Below are positions 37,993-50,206 of a stretch of DNA of 64,000 bases, in pieces. Positions within the stretch are counted from its first letter, which is position 1, and every line of letters starts with the position of its first letter. This DNA is from Epiperipatus broadwayi. Taxonomy: Eukaryota > Onychophora > Udeonychophora > Euonychophora > Peripatidae. The notes beneath the pieces are model-generated. The model saw nothing but the letters and a program-made list of their open reading frames with translations. It did not search any database and was not told where the DNA came from. The translations under genes were made by a program, and so were the position numbers. The stretch covers positions 498,001 to 562,000 of the forward strand of contig JAQFVV010006507.1 of NCBI GenBank assembly GCA_028023455.1, given 5' to 3'.

Positions 37993-38866
37993 GCGTGAAT
38001 GGCTATATAGTTTTGTAAAGTTATATTAAGGGAGGGTAATCTTAGGTTATTCGTTTCGTAGTTGAATTGGCTCAATGGATTGGATATATTTGTGTAAATA
38101 GTAGATGTAGTATGAGATCCGCTACAGGCAGGATTGCATATATATGCCACACACTTTCTGTTTGCCTATGGATGGGTTTGTAAGTTGGCAGAAGACCACA
38201 GTCCATTTCTATGAAGTTTTTTGTTTATTGTTCTACTTGCCAACAGATGTAACATTGCTGTTGGTGGAGAGTCAATGTCTTCTCTAATTCTACTTACTGT
38301 TCAGATGTACATTCCTGACAGTACAGTATTTTGTGTTGTCATATTTTCATGCTACATTGAATACATAAATGTATCAGATGGATTGGTGCCGTTTTTACTA
38401 CCAACTTTTGGCCTAAGGTTAAATAAGGGAAAGAATATTTTCTTTTCAAATGCAGACCTATATAGTCTATTCATACTCGACTCACTAAATAAAAATTAAA
38501 CTTATTGAAATCTTTTTAAATGTAAATTTACAAGTTAATATAAAAATCTAAAGGTTAAACTTATTCCTCAAATTTAGAATGATTTTATATGTGCGTAAAT
38601 AAATATTTTTATGTGTTAATTTCTGGCAGTGGCTTTTATTCTTTTATATTTAAGATATAAAATTTATATTTTATTATATCTGCTACTCACTGAGCTAGTG
38701 ACTTGGGCTAATGATTGGAATATTTAAATAAAGTGGAATCTTAACAGCGCGTATCTGCCTACTTTATAAATTTTTCTAGGCTCAAATGCCTAGATGGCAC
38801 CCTGGTAGTTGCAGATATTGTTTTTGTGGTTAGATTCGATCTCCACTTACTTCCGCTTGTTATAAC

Positions 38867-38988
38867 TGGCACCCAACATCAATGAGAGCAGTCACCAAGA
38901 AAATTTTGCATTCGTTAATTTCAATGTGTACTAAGTAAATTCTTTTTTTTTTTAAATGTTTTTATTTTTTTGAGGAAGTTTACTGATA
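38867..38988 (+). other. Internal remnant: primer-site-like motif and leader module
   Basis: TGGCACCCAACATCAATG (38,867-38,884) is followed by GAGAGCAGTCACCAAGAAAA and TTTCAATGTGTACTAAGTAAA. This roughly 57-bp module also occurs inside the giant LTRs (3,992-4,049 and 10,007-10,064). A T-rich run and a weak purine stretch GAGGAAG come just before the right LTR. Confidence 0.55.
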
Positions 38989-41056
38989 TGTAACGATATA
39001 TAAATATGTCGATACATTAAATTGAAATAAAAACTTTTAAGTTCACATATAAAAATAAGTGTATTAAAAAGAAAAAAAACTAAACGCTAAAATTAAAATG
39101 TTTGTTAAATGTATATATTCGCACAGATGCTAAACTTTAAAAATATTTTTTTTTAATAAATTAAAAAAGGTATTTGAATGTATTTTTTTATAAAAAAAGA
39201 TTTAAATATAAAAATAGTTTAAAAAAGAAATAACGTAAGTAAAAATAAAAACAGGTATTAATTAATTTTTGTAATCTGTAAATGGAAATGATTGTTTATT
39301 AATTATCCAAAAGCTGCCTAATTAAAAAGTCAGAGAGTGAATTAGATAAGAGAATAAAGAGATTTTAGCTTGACCAATGGAAGCACCAAGCCTCAACCCA
39401 GATCCGAATGAAAATTTGGATTAGTGACATCTTTGTTCATTCAATCTGGAGATTTACTATAAAAAGAGAAATATTGAGTTCCAGAGAGTTTTTCCGGACT
39501 TGATTTGATGAGAATGGTAAGATGCACTTGCCGTTCCATCTCATTTTTTTTTGTTTTTAAAAAAAATATAAAATGAAAAGACTGTGATACAAGAATGGAA
39601 CCAGCTAATGCTACCTCCAGAACATTATGTTCCAATGGAGATGTTGCGGGAATTAAAAAACAGGAATCTGGACTCTTCTACTGTAAGCTATATTGACATG
39701 AACTCTAAATTTAAAAATAACTAAGAGCTTTCGTTCAAGCTTATGAACTTCTATCTGACTTTTAAGTTTAAAATCAATTGAAAATGTTTAATTTTATATG
39801 TTTGCGTTTGATAAAAAAAAAATCATTTCCATTTATTATTTTATTTGTATTAATATTTATTGTTTAAATTTAAAATGAGGAAATTTAAGGTTGGGTATGG
39901 ACGTTGCATAGATTCTTTAGCAGTTGATTATGTTGTGGTTTTCACATTCGATTAGAATATATAGGTCAAGGATATCACTGCAGCATCTTACGATGAATGC
40001 TAATGGGATTTGTATATTCCCTATGCAAGTGATGTTTATCGATGACTTGTATTTTGATCGGTTGTGTTTAATTTGGAATGTTTTTGACCATGGAATCTGT
40101 GCAGCTGATCTATACTCAACATTTTAAAACAAATTTTATAAAATTCATTTGTGCGAACATATCTAAATGTTAAATTTAAGTTGGGCGTGAATGGCTATAT
40201 AGTTTTGTAAAGTTATATTAAGGGAGGGTAATCTTAGGTTATTTGTTTTATAGCTGAATTGGCTCAGTGGATTGGATATATTTGTGTAATTAGTAGATGT
40301 AGTATGAGATCCACTATGGGCAGGATTGCATATATATGCCACACACTTTCTGTTTGCCTATGGATGGGTTTGTAAGTTGGCAGAAGACTGCAATCCATTC
40401 CTATGGACTTTTTTGTTTATTGTTCTACTTGCCAACAGATGTAACATTTCTGTTGGTGGAGAGTCAATGTCTTCTCTAATTCTACTTACTGTTCAGATGT
40501 ACATTCCTGACAGTACAGTATTTTGTGTTGTCATATTTTCATGCTACATTGAACACATAAATGTATCAGATGGATTGGCGCCATTTTGACAACGAACTTT
40601 TGGCCTAAGGTTAAATAAGGGAAAGAATATTTTCTTTTCAAATGCAGACCTATATAGTCTATTCATACTCAACTCAGTAAATAAAAATTAAACTTATTGA
40701 AATCTTTTTAAATGTAAATTTACAAGTTAATATAAAAATCTAAAGGTTAAACTTATTCCTCAAATTTAGAAAGATTTTATATGTGCATAAATAAATATTT
40801 TTATGTGTTAATTTCTGGCAGTGGCTTTTATTCTTTTATATTTAAGATATAAAATTTATATTTTATTATCTCTGCTACTCACTGAGCTAGTGACTTGGGC
40901 TAATGATCGGAATATTTAAATAAAGTGGAATCTTAAAAGCACGTATCTGCATACTTTATAAATTTTTCTAGGCTCAAATGCCTAGATGGCGCCCTGGTAG
41001 TTGCAGATATTGTTTTTGCGGTTAGATTCGATCTCCACTTACTTCCAATTGTTATA
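38989..41056 (+). repeat. Right LTR of the second element (2,068 bp)
   Basis: Direct copy of the left LTR without the nested insertion. It ends GTTATA and runs into a TA tract. A TATAAAAAG box is at 39,458-39,466. Open frames within it (for example 40,326-40,589) have equivalents in the left LTR but no domain pattern, and are broken at different places. Confidence 0.8.
39458..39466 (+). promoter_or_regulatory. Candidate TATA box, right LTR
   Basis: TATAAAAAG at the position homologous to 35,616-35,624. It is followed by AGAAATATTGAG. Any transcript would run into 41-42 kb. Confidence 0.4.
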
Positions 41057-42213
41057 ATATATATATATATACTATAATGAACAGAACAATGACCACTGGC
41101 CCCAAAGTTGATGGTGCCAGATATAATGGACAGAAAGATTCGCTTGGATATATAGATCAGAGTCAACAATCAACGGGTTCGATCACAATGTATGACCAAC
41201 TTACACAAAGCCTATATGCAATGGTAAACCTATCTATCAAGCCGCAGAGTTGATTACCACTCAACCCAAATGTTGCTGATACCAGTATAATGGGCAGTAC
41301 TTTTTATCAACAGTCATACAATAACCAAGCCCCTTGATGGTACACCAGATGTAATGGATGGTCAACTAACTTGCAGACTGTAACACTATGCAGATGTAGC
41401 AATCTGGTGTGGGGATAAGTTAATATGCTCTAATTTATTGCCCCAAATGAAACAATCTGCAGAGAACTACCAGGCTTAGAAGAGGTAAAAGTTGCATCTA
41501 ACTATGTTCAGACTATTGGTCTTCTGATAGAATGCTAATGAGAAACTGATGAAATGCTTAACCAATGATTGCATACACTTTAATTGACTAACTCTTTCCC
41601 TATTTAATAATATTAAAGGCAATTTAGCTTAGTTCATCCACTTTCCCCCCTTTCAACTCCATTATGCCCTAATATTCAAACCCAAAGAGAATATTGCTTT
41701 TGACTCCTCTAACAGGTATGAACAGATACACACATCAACACCTGCACCTATATATAGGTTAAAACTAACATTTATTAAATTGGTTTTATGTTAAAGTTTT
41801 TTTTTAATATAACAAGAAAAATAGATGTGTGTGCATGCATAATCGTTTATAGATTGTGGTATGTTAGTATAACTCAATAAACCAGAGACCAGAATAATAC
41901 AAAATCTTAAACATTTATTAACAATAATAAATATCATAAAGTATAACAACAATAGTAATGATAAAAAAAATATAAATAATAATAATAATCATATGTACAT
42001 GTGTCACATGTGAACCTCTACCAATTTACTAATTAATGATTATTATAATCCAACCCCTATACCCCATGGTAGAAATACATCTATGTCACTCATTCTTTAC
42101 AAATCATAATTATATAAAAAAGAATAAACTTTAATGATTTAAGATAAATGAGATGCTGGCTAGTTAAATTATATATTTACAAATGTTAACAATCTATTTA
42201 ACAAGTTTCCCCA

Positions 42214-42255
<42 letters not shown>

Positions 42256-44665
42256 GAGATAGTAATTAATACTAGTTGATTAGTCACACATACTGGAAAA
42301 TATATATACAACGTTAATCAACAAAATAAAACATATAATAAGTATTCTGTATAAGTGTTGCAATTTAATCTATGAAAATAAATTTAAAGAATCTTACCTT
42401 ACTATTTATGTGGATAACCTGATGTGAAGCAGGTGGATTAACCTAAATTTTATTTACAATGAAAATATCAAAATATCAAAGTGAATAATCCCCTTTTCTT
42501 CTTTGCTAATTCTGAAAAATGAAGCTTCAGCATCAGAGTGTGAAAATACAACAGATAACGACTTAAAAAAAATGAACAAAAATTTACAATTTTGATTTTT
42601 TGATTAAAAAAAATTGTAATTGGAACAAAGTTCATAAAAATCATCCCAATAGAAGCAGTAGTTGATAGTTAGGCATGTTGTTCTTCAAAAGCAGTTTCAC
42701 TTAGTAAATCATTTTCCTTAGCAAGGGTAGATAGATACAATGGTGTCTCCTGTAGTTGTGTATGGAAAACACCTTGGTCCTCATTTGATTCACCATTAAG
42801 TATTTCAATGCTTGTTTACTTTGGACTGCAGGCATCTTCTTGTGTGTTTACAATAAAGTAGAAAAATAAATATATAAAGGTTTAATGCATCTGGTAGGAA
42901 ATAACATGATATACAATAGCATGTTTTGCTCTAGCCCATGTTTATATTAAAGTACAATTTAAGAATTATTTGTGATCATAAATTTATATTGGACAATATA
43001 GAAGCACTATACATATATAGATATTAAGAAAATAATTTCATTTTTCATTCTTTTCTAATTTTCAGTAGATTAATTTCCATTATTCTTTTTGAAAAAAAAT
43101 TAAAATAGTAAAAAAAATTGCTCCAACAACTTTTAAAACATACTTTAATTATTACAAAATTTATGAGTTATTCTTACATCTTACTTCACTTTCTTTCCTC
43201 TAAATTTGGTAAACTTTTAGTTACAGCATTTGACTTTTAAAAATGTTTATGATTTAAATAAAGAAAATGCAAAACTCCATTTTAGCATTCTAAATTTTTA
43301 GTTTAATCTACTGTCTATTGTTATAGCTCCTATCTCTTTTGACAAGAAGAACGATTTGTAAAAAGTTTTTTTATTTTTATACAATTTGTGCACGTAGATC
43401 TGGAATGCTGAGATTTTTAACTGCCTATTATTTAAATTTATTTAGATTTTTAAATGTATTGTTTAAATACATTTCATGTATTACAAATAAAAAAATAAAA
43501 TAATAAAATCAGTTTCATTTTCACACCTGCCCCCTTAACTTAACCTCAGGCCATCCTTAAATCATTTGATTATAAATAAATATTCAATTTTAAATTAAAA
43601 AATATATATACATTACAGTTTATTAATCAAATAGTTTATATATATACAATATTACTTTTTAAAATATTAATCGTATTTTATTTTATAATAAAATAATCTA
43701 TTGTGCATTATATGTATATATGTAAATAAATAACAAACAAATAATCTTTCCATTATTAATATAAATTCCAAATGGATTGGGTTCAATAAGTAAACTTGAT
43801 CTTTTTAGGAATATGTGCATTGTAAGCTACCCTTTACAATACATATAATAATACACACATACATAATATCAAATACATAATTATTATATTATCATTTAAA
43901 AAAACCTTACAATTTTTTATTATTAATAAACCTATTTTATTTTTAATTCTTTTAAAAACTACTCTTTCTTACTTCTTTATCAATTTTATTTTATTTTCTA
44001 CTTTTTCCTATCTATCATTTTCATTAATCCAGGTTTTATAACAATTCTTTATTTTTAGTATAATGCTTACATATCACCCATCAAACAGTTTTGATTGCCC
44101 CTGCAATCTTCTTCAGAACTATATATATATATATATATATATATACATAAATATACAAATTATATAAACACACAGACACACACACATATATATATATTGT
44201 AGCCCTTGGATTTGTCCAAGGCTCCATATTTTTGAGTTAAATATGCAGAGAAGGTTCCATCCAAATTTTCCTCATAATATATGTATTTTTTTTCTTTAAT
44301 AAGAAAATATTTAGCCAAGACTGAGTTTGAACCCATATTTAAAGGGATTGTATATGTTTGACTAGTAAGCAGTCTAAAAATTTATTATTAATATGTTTAT
44401 AACCAAAAGATCATTTTAGTTTAATTTATGGGTTAAGTTAATATTAAGAATATATTAGACAAGCAGGATTTACATATTTTTGGATAGGTTGACCGAGAAA
44501 AGGGAGGAGATGTGTGATTATTAAAAAACTACATTAGATAGTGATGATGAGTGAAAATTGTTTTATAATGAGTTATAAAGAAACAGTTCATGAAAGGAAA
44601 TAATAATAATAATAGTGTGGTTATAATAATAAAAAATTATAATTACAGATTAAAGCATTAAAGGT

Positions 44666-44698
<33 letters not shown>

Positions 44699-45218
44699 CT
44701 GCGATATGTGTGTATATAATCTGATTATAGATTTTGATTATAAAACTCACAATCAAAAATCGTTTTGTATTATGTTGTAAAGCAATTTTAAATAAGAAAT
44801 TAAATCATTTTGATAAGTTTAATATTAGCAGCCAAATTTAATTCAAAGTCTGAGTTTGAAACAGCTGCAATGTATATTTTGTTTCATTATTAAATGGAAA
44901 AGGTGAGATTACTGTTCTGCTATTTGTTTTAGTATAAGTTTCATTGGTATTATATTATTCAGTTAATTGTCATTTCTTAAAAGACACAGATCTCACCAAG
45001 GAATTTAAGCAGACCATTAATTTAGAGCATTAATGATGAATGGTTTGTCAGAATGTCAAAAATTAATTGGCAATTAATTGTTAAATTGTAAAATTAATTG
45101 TGTCTGTTTAAAATGGAATTTGTGCCTGTTTTTTCTGAAAGATCAAAAAGGTTAAAATTAATTGAGAAGGGGGAACATGTCAATTAATTATAAAGATAAT
45201 AAACAGATGAAGTTTCTC
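41057..45218. other. AT-rich sequence, no supported gene
   Basis: Three loosely related copies of a CCACT..CCCAAA..TTGATG..CCAGATATAATGGACAG motif occur at 41,091-41,132, 41,254-41,297 and 41,323-41,370. TA microsatellites lie at 42,217-42,251, 44,120-44,145 and about 44,667-44,693. A stop-free minus-strand stretch of about 47 codons near 42,685-42,825 is discussed as a finding. Otherwise I see nothing. Confidence 0.5.
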
Positions 45219-45226
45219 TATAAAAG
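45219..45226 (+). promoter_or_regulatory. Candidate TATA box
   Basis: TATAAAAG preceded by TTTCTC and followed by CCTCTGTC, in sequence that resembles an LTR U3/R junction. No full LTR could be delimited around it, and the downstream open frame at 45,600-45,989 has no recognisable domain. Confidence 0.25.
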
Positions 45227-45947
45227 CCTCTGTCTTAAAAAAAGAAAAGATCTCTCTTTTTTATTTTTAAAACTCGCTGTTCTGTGACAATTTTTTTTGC
45301 ATTGACTGAGAGAAAAACTGTCTTATAAAAATGTAAAATTGTTTTATTGGACTTTTTGTCTCTTCAGAATAATTTGGCTAAATCTAATATTGTCTTAAGA
45401 GAAGACAATGTATAGTGAGTAAATTTTAAGTGGGCACACACTTGAACCTCCAGAAGTCAACTATTCAACATATGGTAATAAAAATTTAAACCACAGAAGT
45501 TAAAATTTGAGTTTAATATCATATATATATATATATGCAAATAGTAAAATTTAAAACTCAAAAGTTTGATGTATATGTAAGTCAATTTAAACATATAAAA
45601 TGAAATTAAAATTGGAAAAGGACAATCAAAAACAGATTGCTATTGTAAAAAAGTTAAATGAAGGCTGTTTAACTGAAACCTGCAGAAAATTACAAAGTTT
45701 AAAGGTAATCTACCTAGAGTTGGAATTGAGGAACACATTCAGAAAAATAAAAACTGTATATATGATAGCAAAGGAACCAAACTCTATCAAAAGAACTTTT
45801 TACAACAAGGACTTATATGCTCTCATAAACTGGTCAAGGAGGATAAAAAGTAGAAATCTTGAACCTGAAAGACACCCGCTAAAGTACTTGTATAAGTATA
45901 ATTTTTTTATTTATTATTATTCGCTCTTTATGTGTGTAGGACATTTG

Positions 45948-45978
<31 letters not shown>

Positions 45979-47419
45979 AATGTGTGTAGGACATTTAATA
46001 TAAAAAAACGATTTTTTTTCTTTGTAGTGTATCATGTATATCAGCTATTTTAAAATTAATTCATGTGATAATTACCAGTATATTATTTTGGGGGTAGAGA
46101 TTGATTTCAGATGATTTTATATATGTTTATTTAAAATGCTTTTGCTATGATTGTCATTTTGGGGATAGGTAAAATTTATCTCATGTCGTTCTGATATGCC
46201 TTATTTAAAATGCTTTACAAACATTTTTTTTCTAAATTAAAAAAAAAAGAAAACTCTTAAGAGATATTATCATTAGCATCAGAAGTTATTATCAAATGCT
46301 TAAACTCATAAATGAAATGCTTGTCTATTGAGTATCATCATCATTTTTTTAATAAAAGTGCATGGAAATAGTTTTGAGAATTTTGTGCGCATTTCTTATT
46401 GCTTATTATTATTATTATCATAAATTTAAGGCCAGAAACAAGCTGATTTATGCTTGGAAAATTTATGGGATCATATTCCAGTACACTAATTTGCAAGAAT
46501 ATTAAGGTTGTGAAAGTTTTACTTGTATATTTTGATGTTTCAACCTGTATGTGTGTGGATAGACATGGATCTCCACAAACTCAGTGAAGTTTAACTCACT
46601 AAGATATGCTATATTCATAAAGTATTTGAACCCAGTAGAAGAGTTTTTCCACTTGAGTATTCTCTACACCGTAAGAAGGTTTCCTATTTTGATGGCCAGA
46701 GGTATTTGGTATACCTATGTTTTTTTATGACTAGCGATAAAAATCCTAGCATATCTCAACCTTAGTGAAAAGCTTCTCTGTTATTCAGGTCACTGCCTGC
46801 TTCATATTAATATTTGATATTTTTATATGTGTATGAGAGGATAGTCATGATAAGCATTATTATAAGTATTGGATACCAGGTCACAAACTCAGTTTAATGT
46901 CTGAATGAATGCAGATAATGTATGTGCAATTGGTGTATTTGAATATTGTTTTGTAGATTTGATTTAGCATTCGAGCCAAAAATAATTAAGTTAATCACTG
47001 TTAAGGGTTAAATAAAACTTGCAAATGATTGGGCATAAGCAATGCGTATATAAATTTATTTAATAAATATTTACATGGCCAGCTAAGAACTTCACTGGAA
47101 AGGTAGTATTGTTAAAATATTATTGTGTCATAAGAACATGAGCATAGAGAGTGCACTATGATGATGTTTGATCTTGATGCCAATTTATTTGCAATGACTT
47201 AGTCTCACTATTTTAAGATATCTCTGTTGTAAAGATTAGGGCTAAAGAATATTTAATCAGGATGATATGATAGGATCAAGAAATTTGTGAGGGAATATCA
47301 ACTTTAGATTTGTTAACTAAAATTATTAAATTTAATTAGGGCAGAAATCGATTATGTATTTTCTAAAATATATCAGTAATAAAAGGGAAAGCATTGAACA
47401 CAACAGAAATTGGTATTCA
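45227..47419. other. AT-rich sequence, no supported gene
   Basis: Includes a K-rich open frame at 45,600-45,989 (plus) whose last third is a translation of TA repeats, so it is probably a chance frame. A loose 72-bp duplication lies at 46,085-46,215, sharing ATTTTGGGG..TAG and TTATTTAAAATGCTTT. Confidence 0.45.
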
Positions 47420-47545
47420 CTAGATTTAAGATAATATAAAAGCGTAAATATAATGTGTATGTTTTTGTATTGAATTATAGTTTGTTAAATAAAATTTGTT
47501 ATTTGTTTTAATAAAATTTGTGTGTGTCTCCATGTTTTTGTGGGT
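47420..47545 (+). repeat. Paralogous poly(A)-site-like segment, copy 1
   Basis: Contains TTAAGATAATATAAAAGCG, AATAAA at 47,488 and 47,510, and a GT-rich stretch TTTGTGTGTGTCTCC directly after. Order and wording match 54,670-54,790, so these are probably 3' ends (R/U5-like) of one retroelement family. Confidence 0.4.
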
Positions 47546-50160
47546 TATTATTATCTAGATATTTCTAATCCAATCATACATCAATATACTATTATTAATA
47601 TTTGAATTATCATGTATGTAACTAATATTTAGTAAAACTATTTCAAAAGTTAATTTCCAATGCTTAAAATTACCAAATAATTTAATATTGTTGAAGTATA
47701 AATCACGAATATAGATAGTATTGAGTGATAGCGAGTGCAGAGGGTGGGCATAAAATCCTTTCCATCCGTTGTATTCAAACTCTTCTAGACGCATTTTATG
47801 TTTATATAATTTTGTTATAATTGCAATTATGTTTTATGATGTATTTATAAAGATTTAGTAAGCTTAAAATATTCCAGCTTTAGTATAAATTGATATTAAA
47901 TTGCATTAAAGACAACCAAGATCACTTTGGGGCAATCCAGAGAGGAGTGTTTATCACCAATAACATATCGCAGCAAATTCTATTTCCACACCTAATTATT
48001 CGAAAAACCCTGAGAAGAGATTATAATTAGAGGAAATGAGCTAGTAAAATAAAATAAAAATGTAAATTTTAATGGTTAAATAAATAATAGTGTAATAGAC
48101 ATATGTAGGTGAAGTTGATGGAGGAGTGGATCAGGAAGTTGGAGGTGAATATAGAACTTTATAATTAGAAAAACATTTAATTGTAGCTTTAATCATAGTG
48201 AATGGAGAATATGCTGAGAATAACCTGTGATTCTTAAAGATATTAATATTGTCAATTTTAATGCGTTCTCAGTGTTCTCTAAATTGATTATGTATTAACC
48301 CATTCATGAAATAATATTATTAAGAGTATTGAATTGAGATTTAACCTCTATATTTTATTAGAGCTGCAATTTGGCACTCTGGCAATTAAGCTTATAAATG
48401 TTCTGTATCATCATCATCATCTCAGTAGGCCTCACAAATAGTGTCAGCTGGGAATGATGAAGTATCCATTGATCCATTCTTAAAATGTTGTAATTGGCAT
48501 GCAATTTATATGCAAGGGTGTAAATGCCATATATATTTAGGTATAGTGTAATCAATCCATAACGTGGATGTGCGATCATTTGAATAAAATTTTCATTGGT
48601 TAGAATAAAGTTATAATTAGCTTAAACTATCCAATAATATATATATTTGTAAGCTCTCCCAATCGTTTTAATGCTATTTAAAATCCAATGTGGATGACTG
48701 ATCGAGAGATTGCAAAATACATTTTATGTTAATTTAATAAGTTTTTATAAAGTTAACAAGATAAAAAATAATTTTTCATTTGTTTGAATTGATTTTATTT
48801 AGTTACAATTGGCTTGTAACGCGGTCGCACGAAATAGATTATATTTAATTTATAATTATTATGCTGAAATATATTACAATTGCTTAATTATACATCGCAT
48901 ATTTATTTAGTTTATACTTAGTAAAATGTAATTTGTTAGCAAAAGTCAATTAGTTAGAATATATAATTCATGCATCTTATATTTAATTGATACTTAAGAA
49001 ATGCATCTGTCTTTAATTTATGTTTAAGAAAAATGTTCATCTTTCAAAAACCAATAGCACACTTAAATACTTTTGTTAGAAATGGGTTTTTGAATTTTAA
49101 TTTGTTAGAATATATATATATATTCATAAAAATATACAAACATATACTTAAATATCGCCTTAAATACATGAATACATATAAAAAAACAAATAAATAAATA
49201 AATAAATAAATAAATAAACTCCTCAAACATTTGAATTTGAATTTGTAATCTTTTCCTTTTCTTTTATTAAATTCTATTCTTTAATTTTTTTTAAAAATAT
49301 TCTCATACATTTTATTTATGTATACATATAATTTTTAATTACTATTATTATTATTTTTATTTATTTCCCCATATATACCTTCCTACCGTATTCATATTCT
49401 ATCATTTTATATACTTCAAATATTACATTTATTTTAATTATTCTATTTATTTTATTTTATTACTTTTTAATCCATGTTTTTAACATTATATTCTATACCC
49501 ATAATTTATAATTACATATTATCCTTGTAATATATTAACTGTATCTTATTTATGTACCAATTCTTATTTAATTCATTCCTGTTTACCTTCTGCTTTTTTA
49601 CTTCTATTTTATACTTACTTAAATCTTTATTTTTTACTTTATATACCCCCTATAGATTACATATACATAAAACCTAACCTTTAAACTCTTTAAATATTCT
49701 ACACTTAAACAATTTTATAAAAGCAATCTCTTCATATAAAATCATGCTTAATTCCTATTTAGTTCTCTATTTATTTTATTATTATAATGATAATCTCAAT
49801 TAACTCTAACACTTAACTTTTAGTTCTACCTTTTCAATCTTCTTTATTCCCCACCTTCCATTTTCTTTTACAGTTAAACCATTTTTTAATTTCATTTGCA
49901 TTTAAATGTCTACAGCTTCTATACTTTAGCTTCCGCTATTGCCTTTTTATTAATTAATTTTCTACTTTAACTTTAATTTTAATCTTATACTTTTATTGTG
50001 ATAATTTTTATATTAAGTTTTTCTCAAGTCTAAATTTTTATTCATTCTTGACCTAATTTTATTTATATAAATAGCTTCTTTGATCTTTCTTCTCTCCTAC
50101 TTTTTGTAAAATGTAACATTTTTATGCACTCTTTATCAAACTCATGGTCTATTTCCAATC

Positions 50161-50206
<46 letters not shown>

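Larger units (their letters stand above)
35165..38864 (+). repeat. Left LTR, split by a nested solo LTR
   Basis: Without the nested element and one GCGT it is about 2,064 bp, matching the right LTR. 35,165-36,360 aligns to 38,989-40,186 at roughly 80-85%. 37,997-38,864 aligns to 40,188-41,056 at roughly 97%. Confidence 0.8.
35165..41056 (+). mobile_element. Second LTR retrotransposon, minimal internal region (TRIM/LARD-like)
   Basis: Left LTR 35,165-38,864 (including a nested insertion), internal part 38,865-38,988 (124 bp), right LTR 38,989-41,056 (2,068 bp). Both LTRs begin TGTAACGATATATAAATATG and end GTTATA, a decayed form of the inverted TGTAAC start. TGGCACCCAACATCAATG follows the left LTR after 2 nt, at the position of a primer-binding site and similar to a tRNA-Lys site in its first eleven bases. 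ATAT flanks both ends, but in TA-rich DNA this is weak. There is no coding capacity, so any movement depended on other elements. A plain tandem duplication is the alternative. Confidence 0.75.

Noticed and set aside
37959-38499. Open frames at 37,959-38,150 (minus) and 38,221-38,499 (plus), partly repeated at 40,326-40,589
   Set aside because: They lie in the LTRs of the second element, are broken at different points in the two copies and show no protein family pattern.
45600-45989. 129-aa Lys-rich open frame
   Set aside because: The last third reads through TA repeats, and the first part has no domain pattern, conserved motif or codon signal distinct from the local base composition.
47555-47794. 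79-aa minus-strand open frame
   Set aside because: Composition looks plausible at the N-terminus, but there is no recognisable domain, splice context or neighbouring exon, and chance frames of this size are expected.
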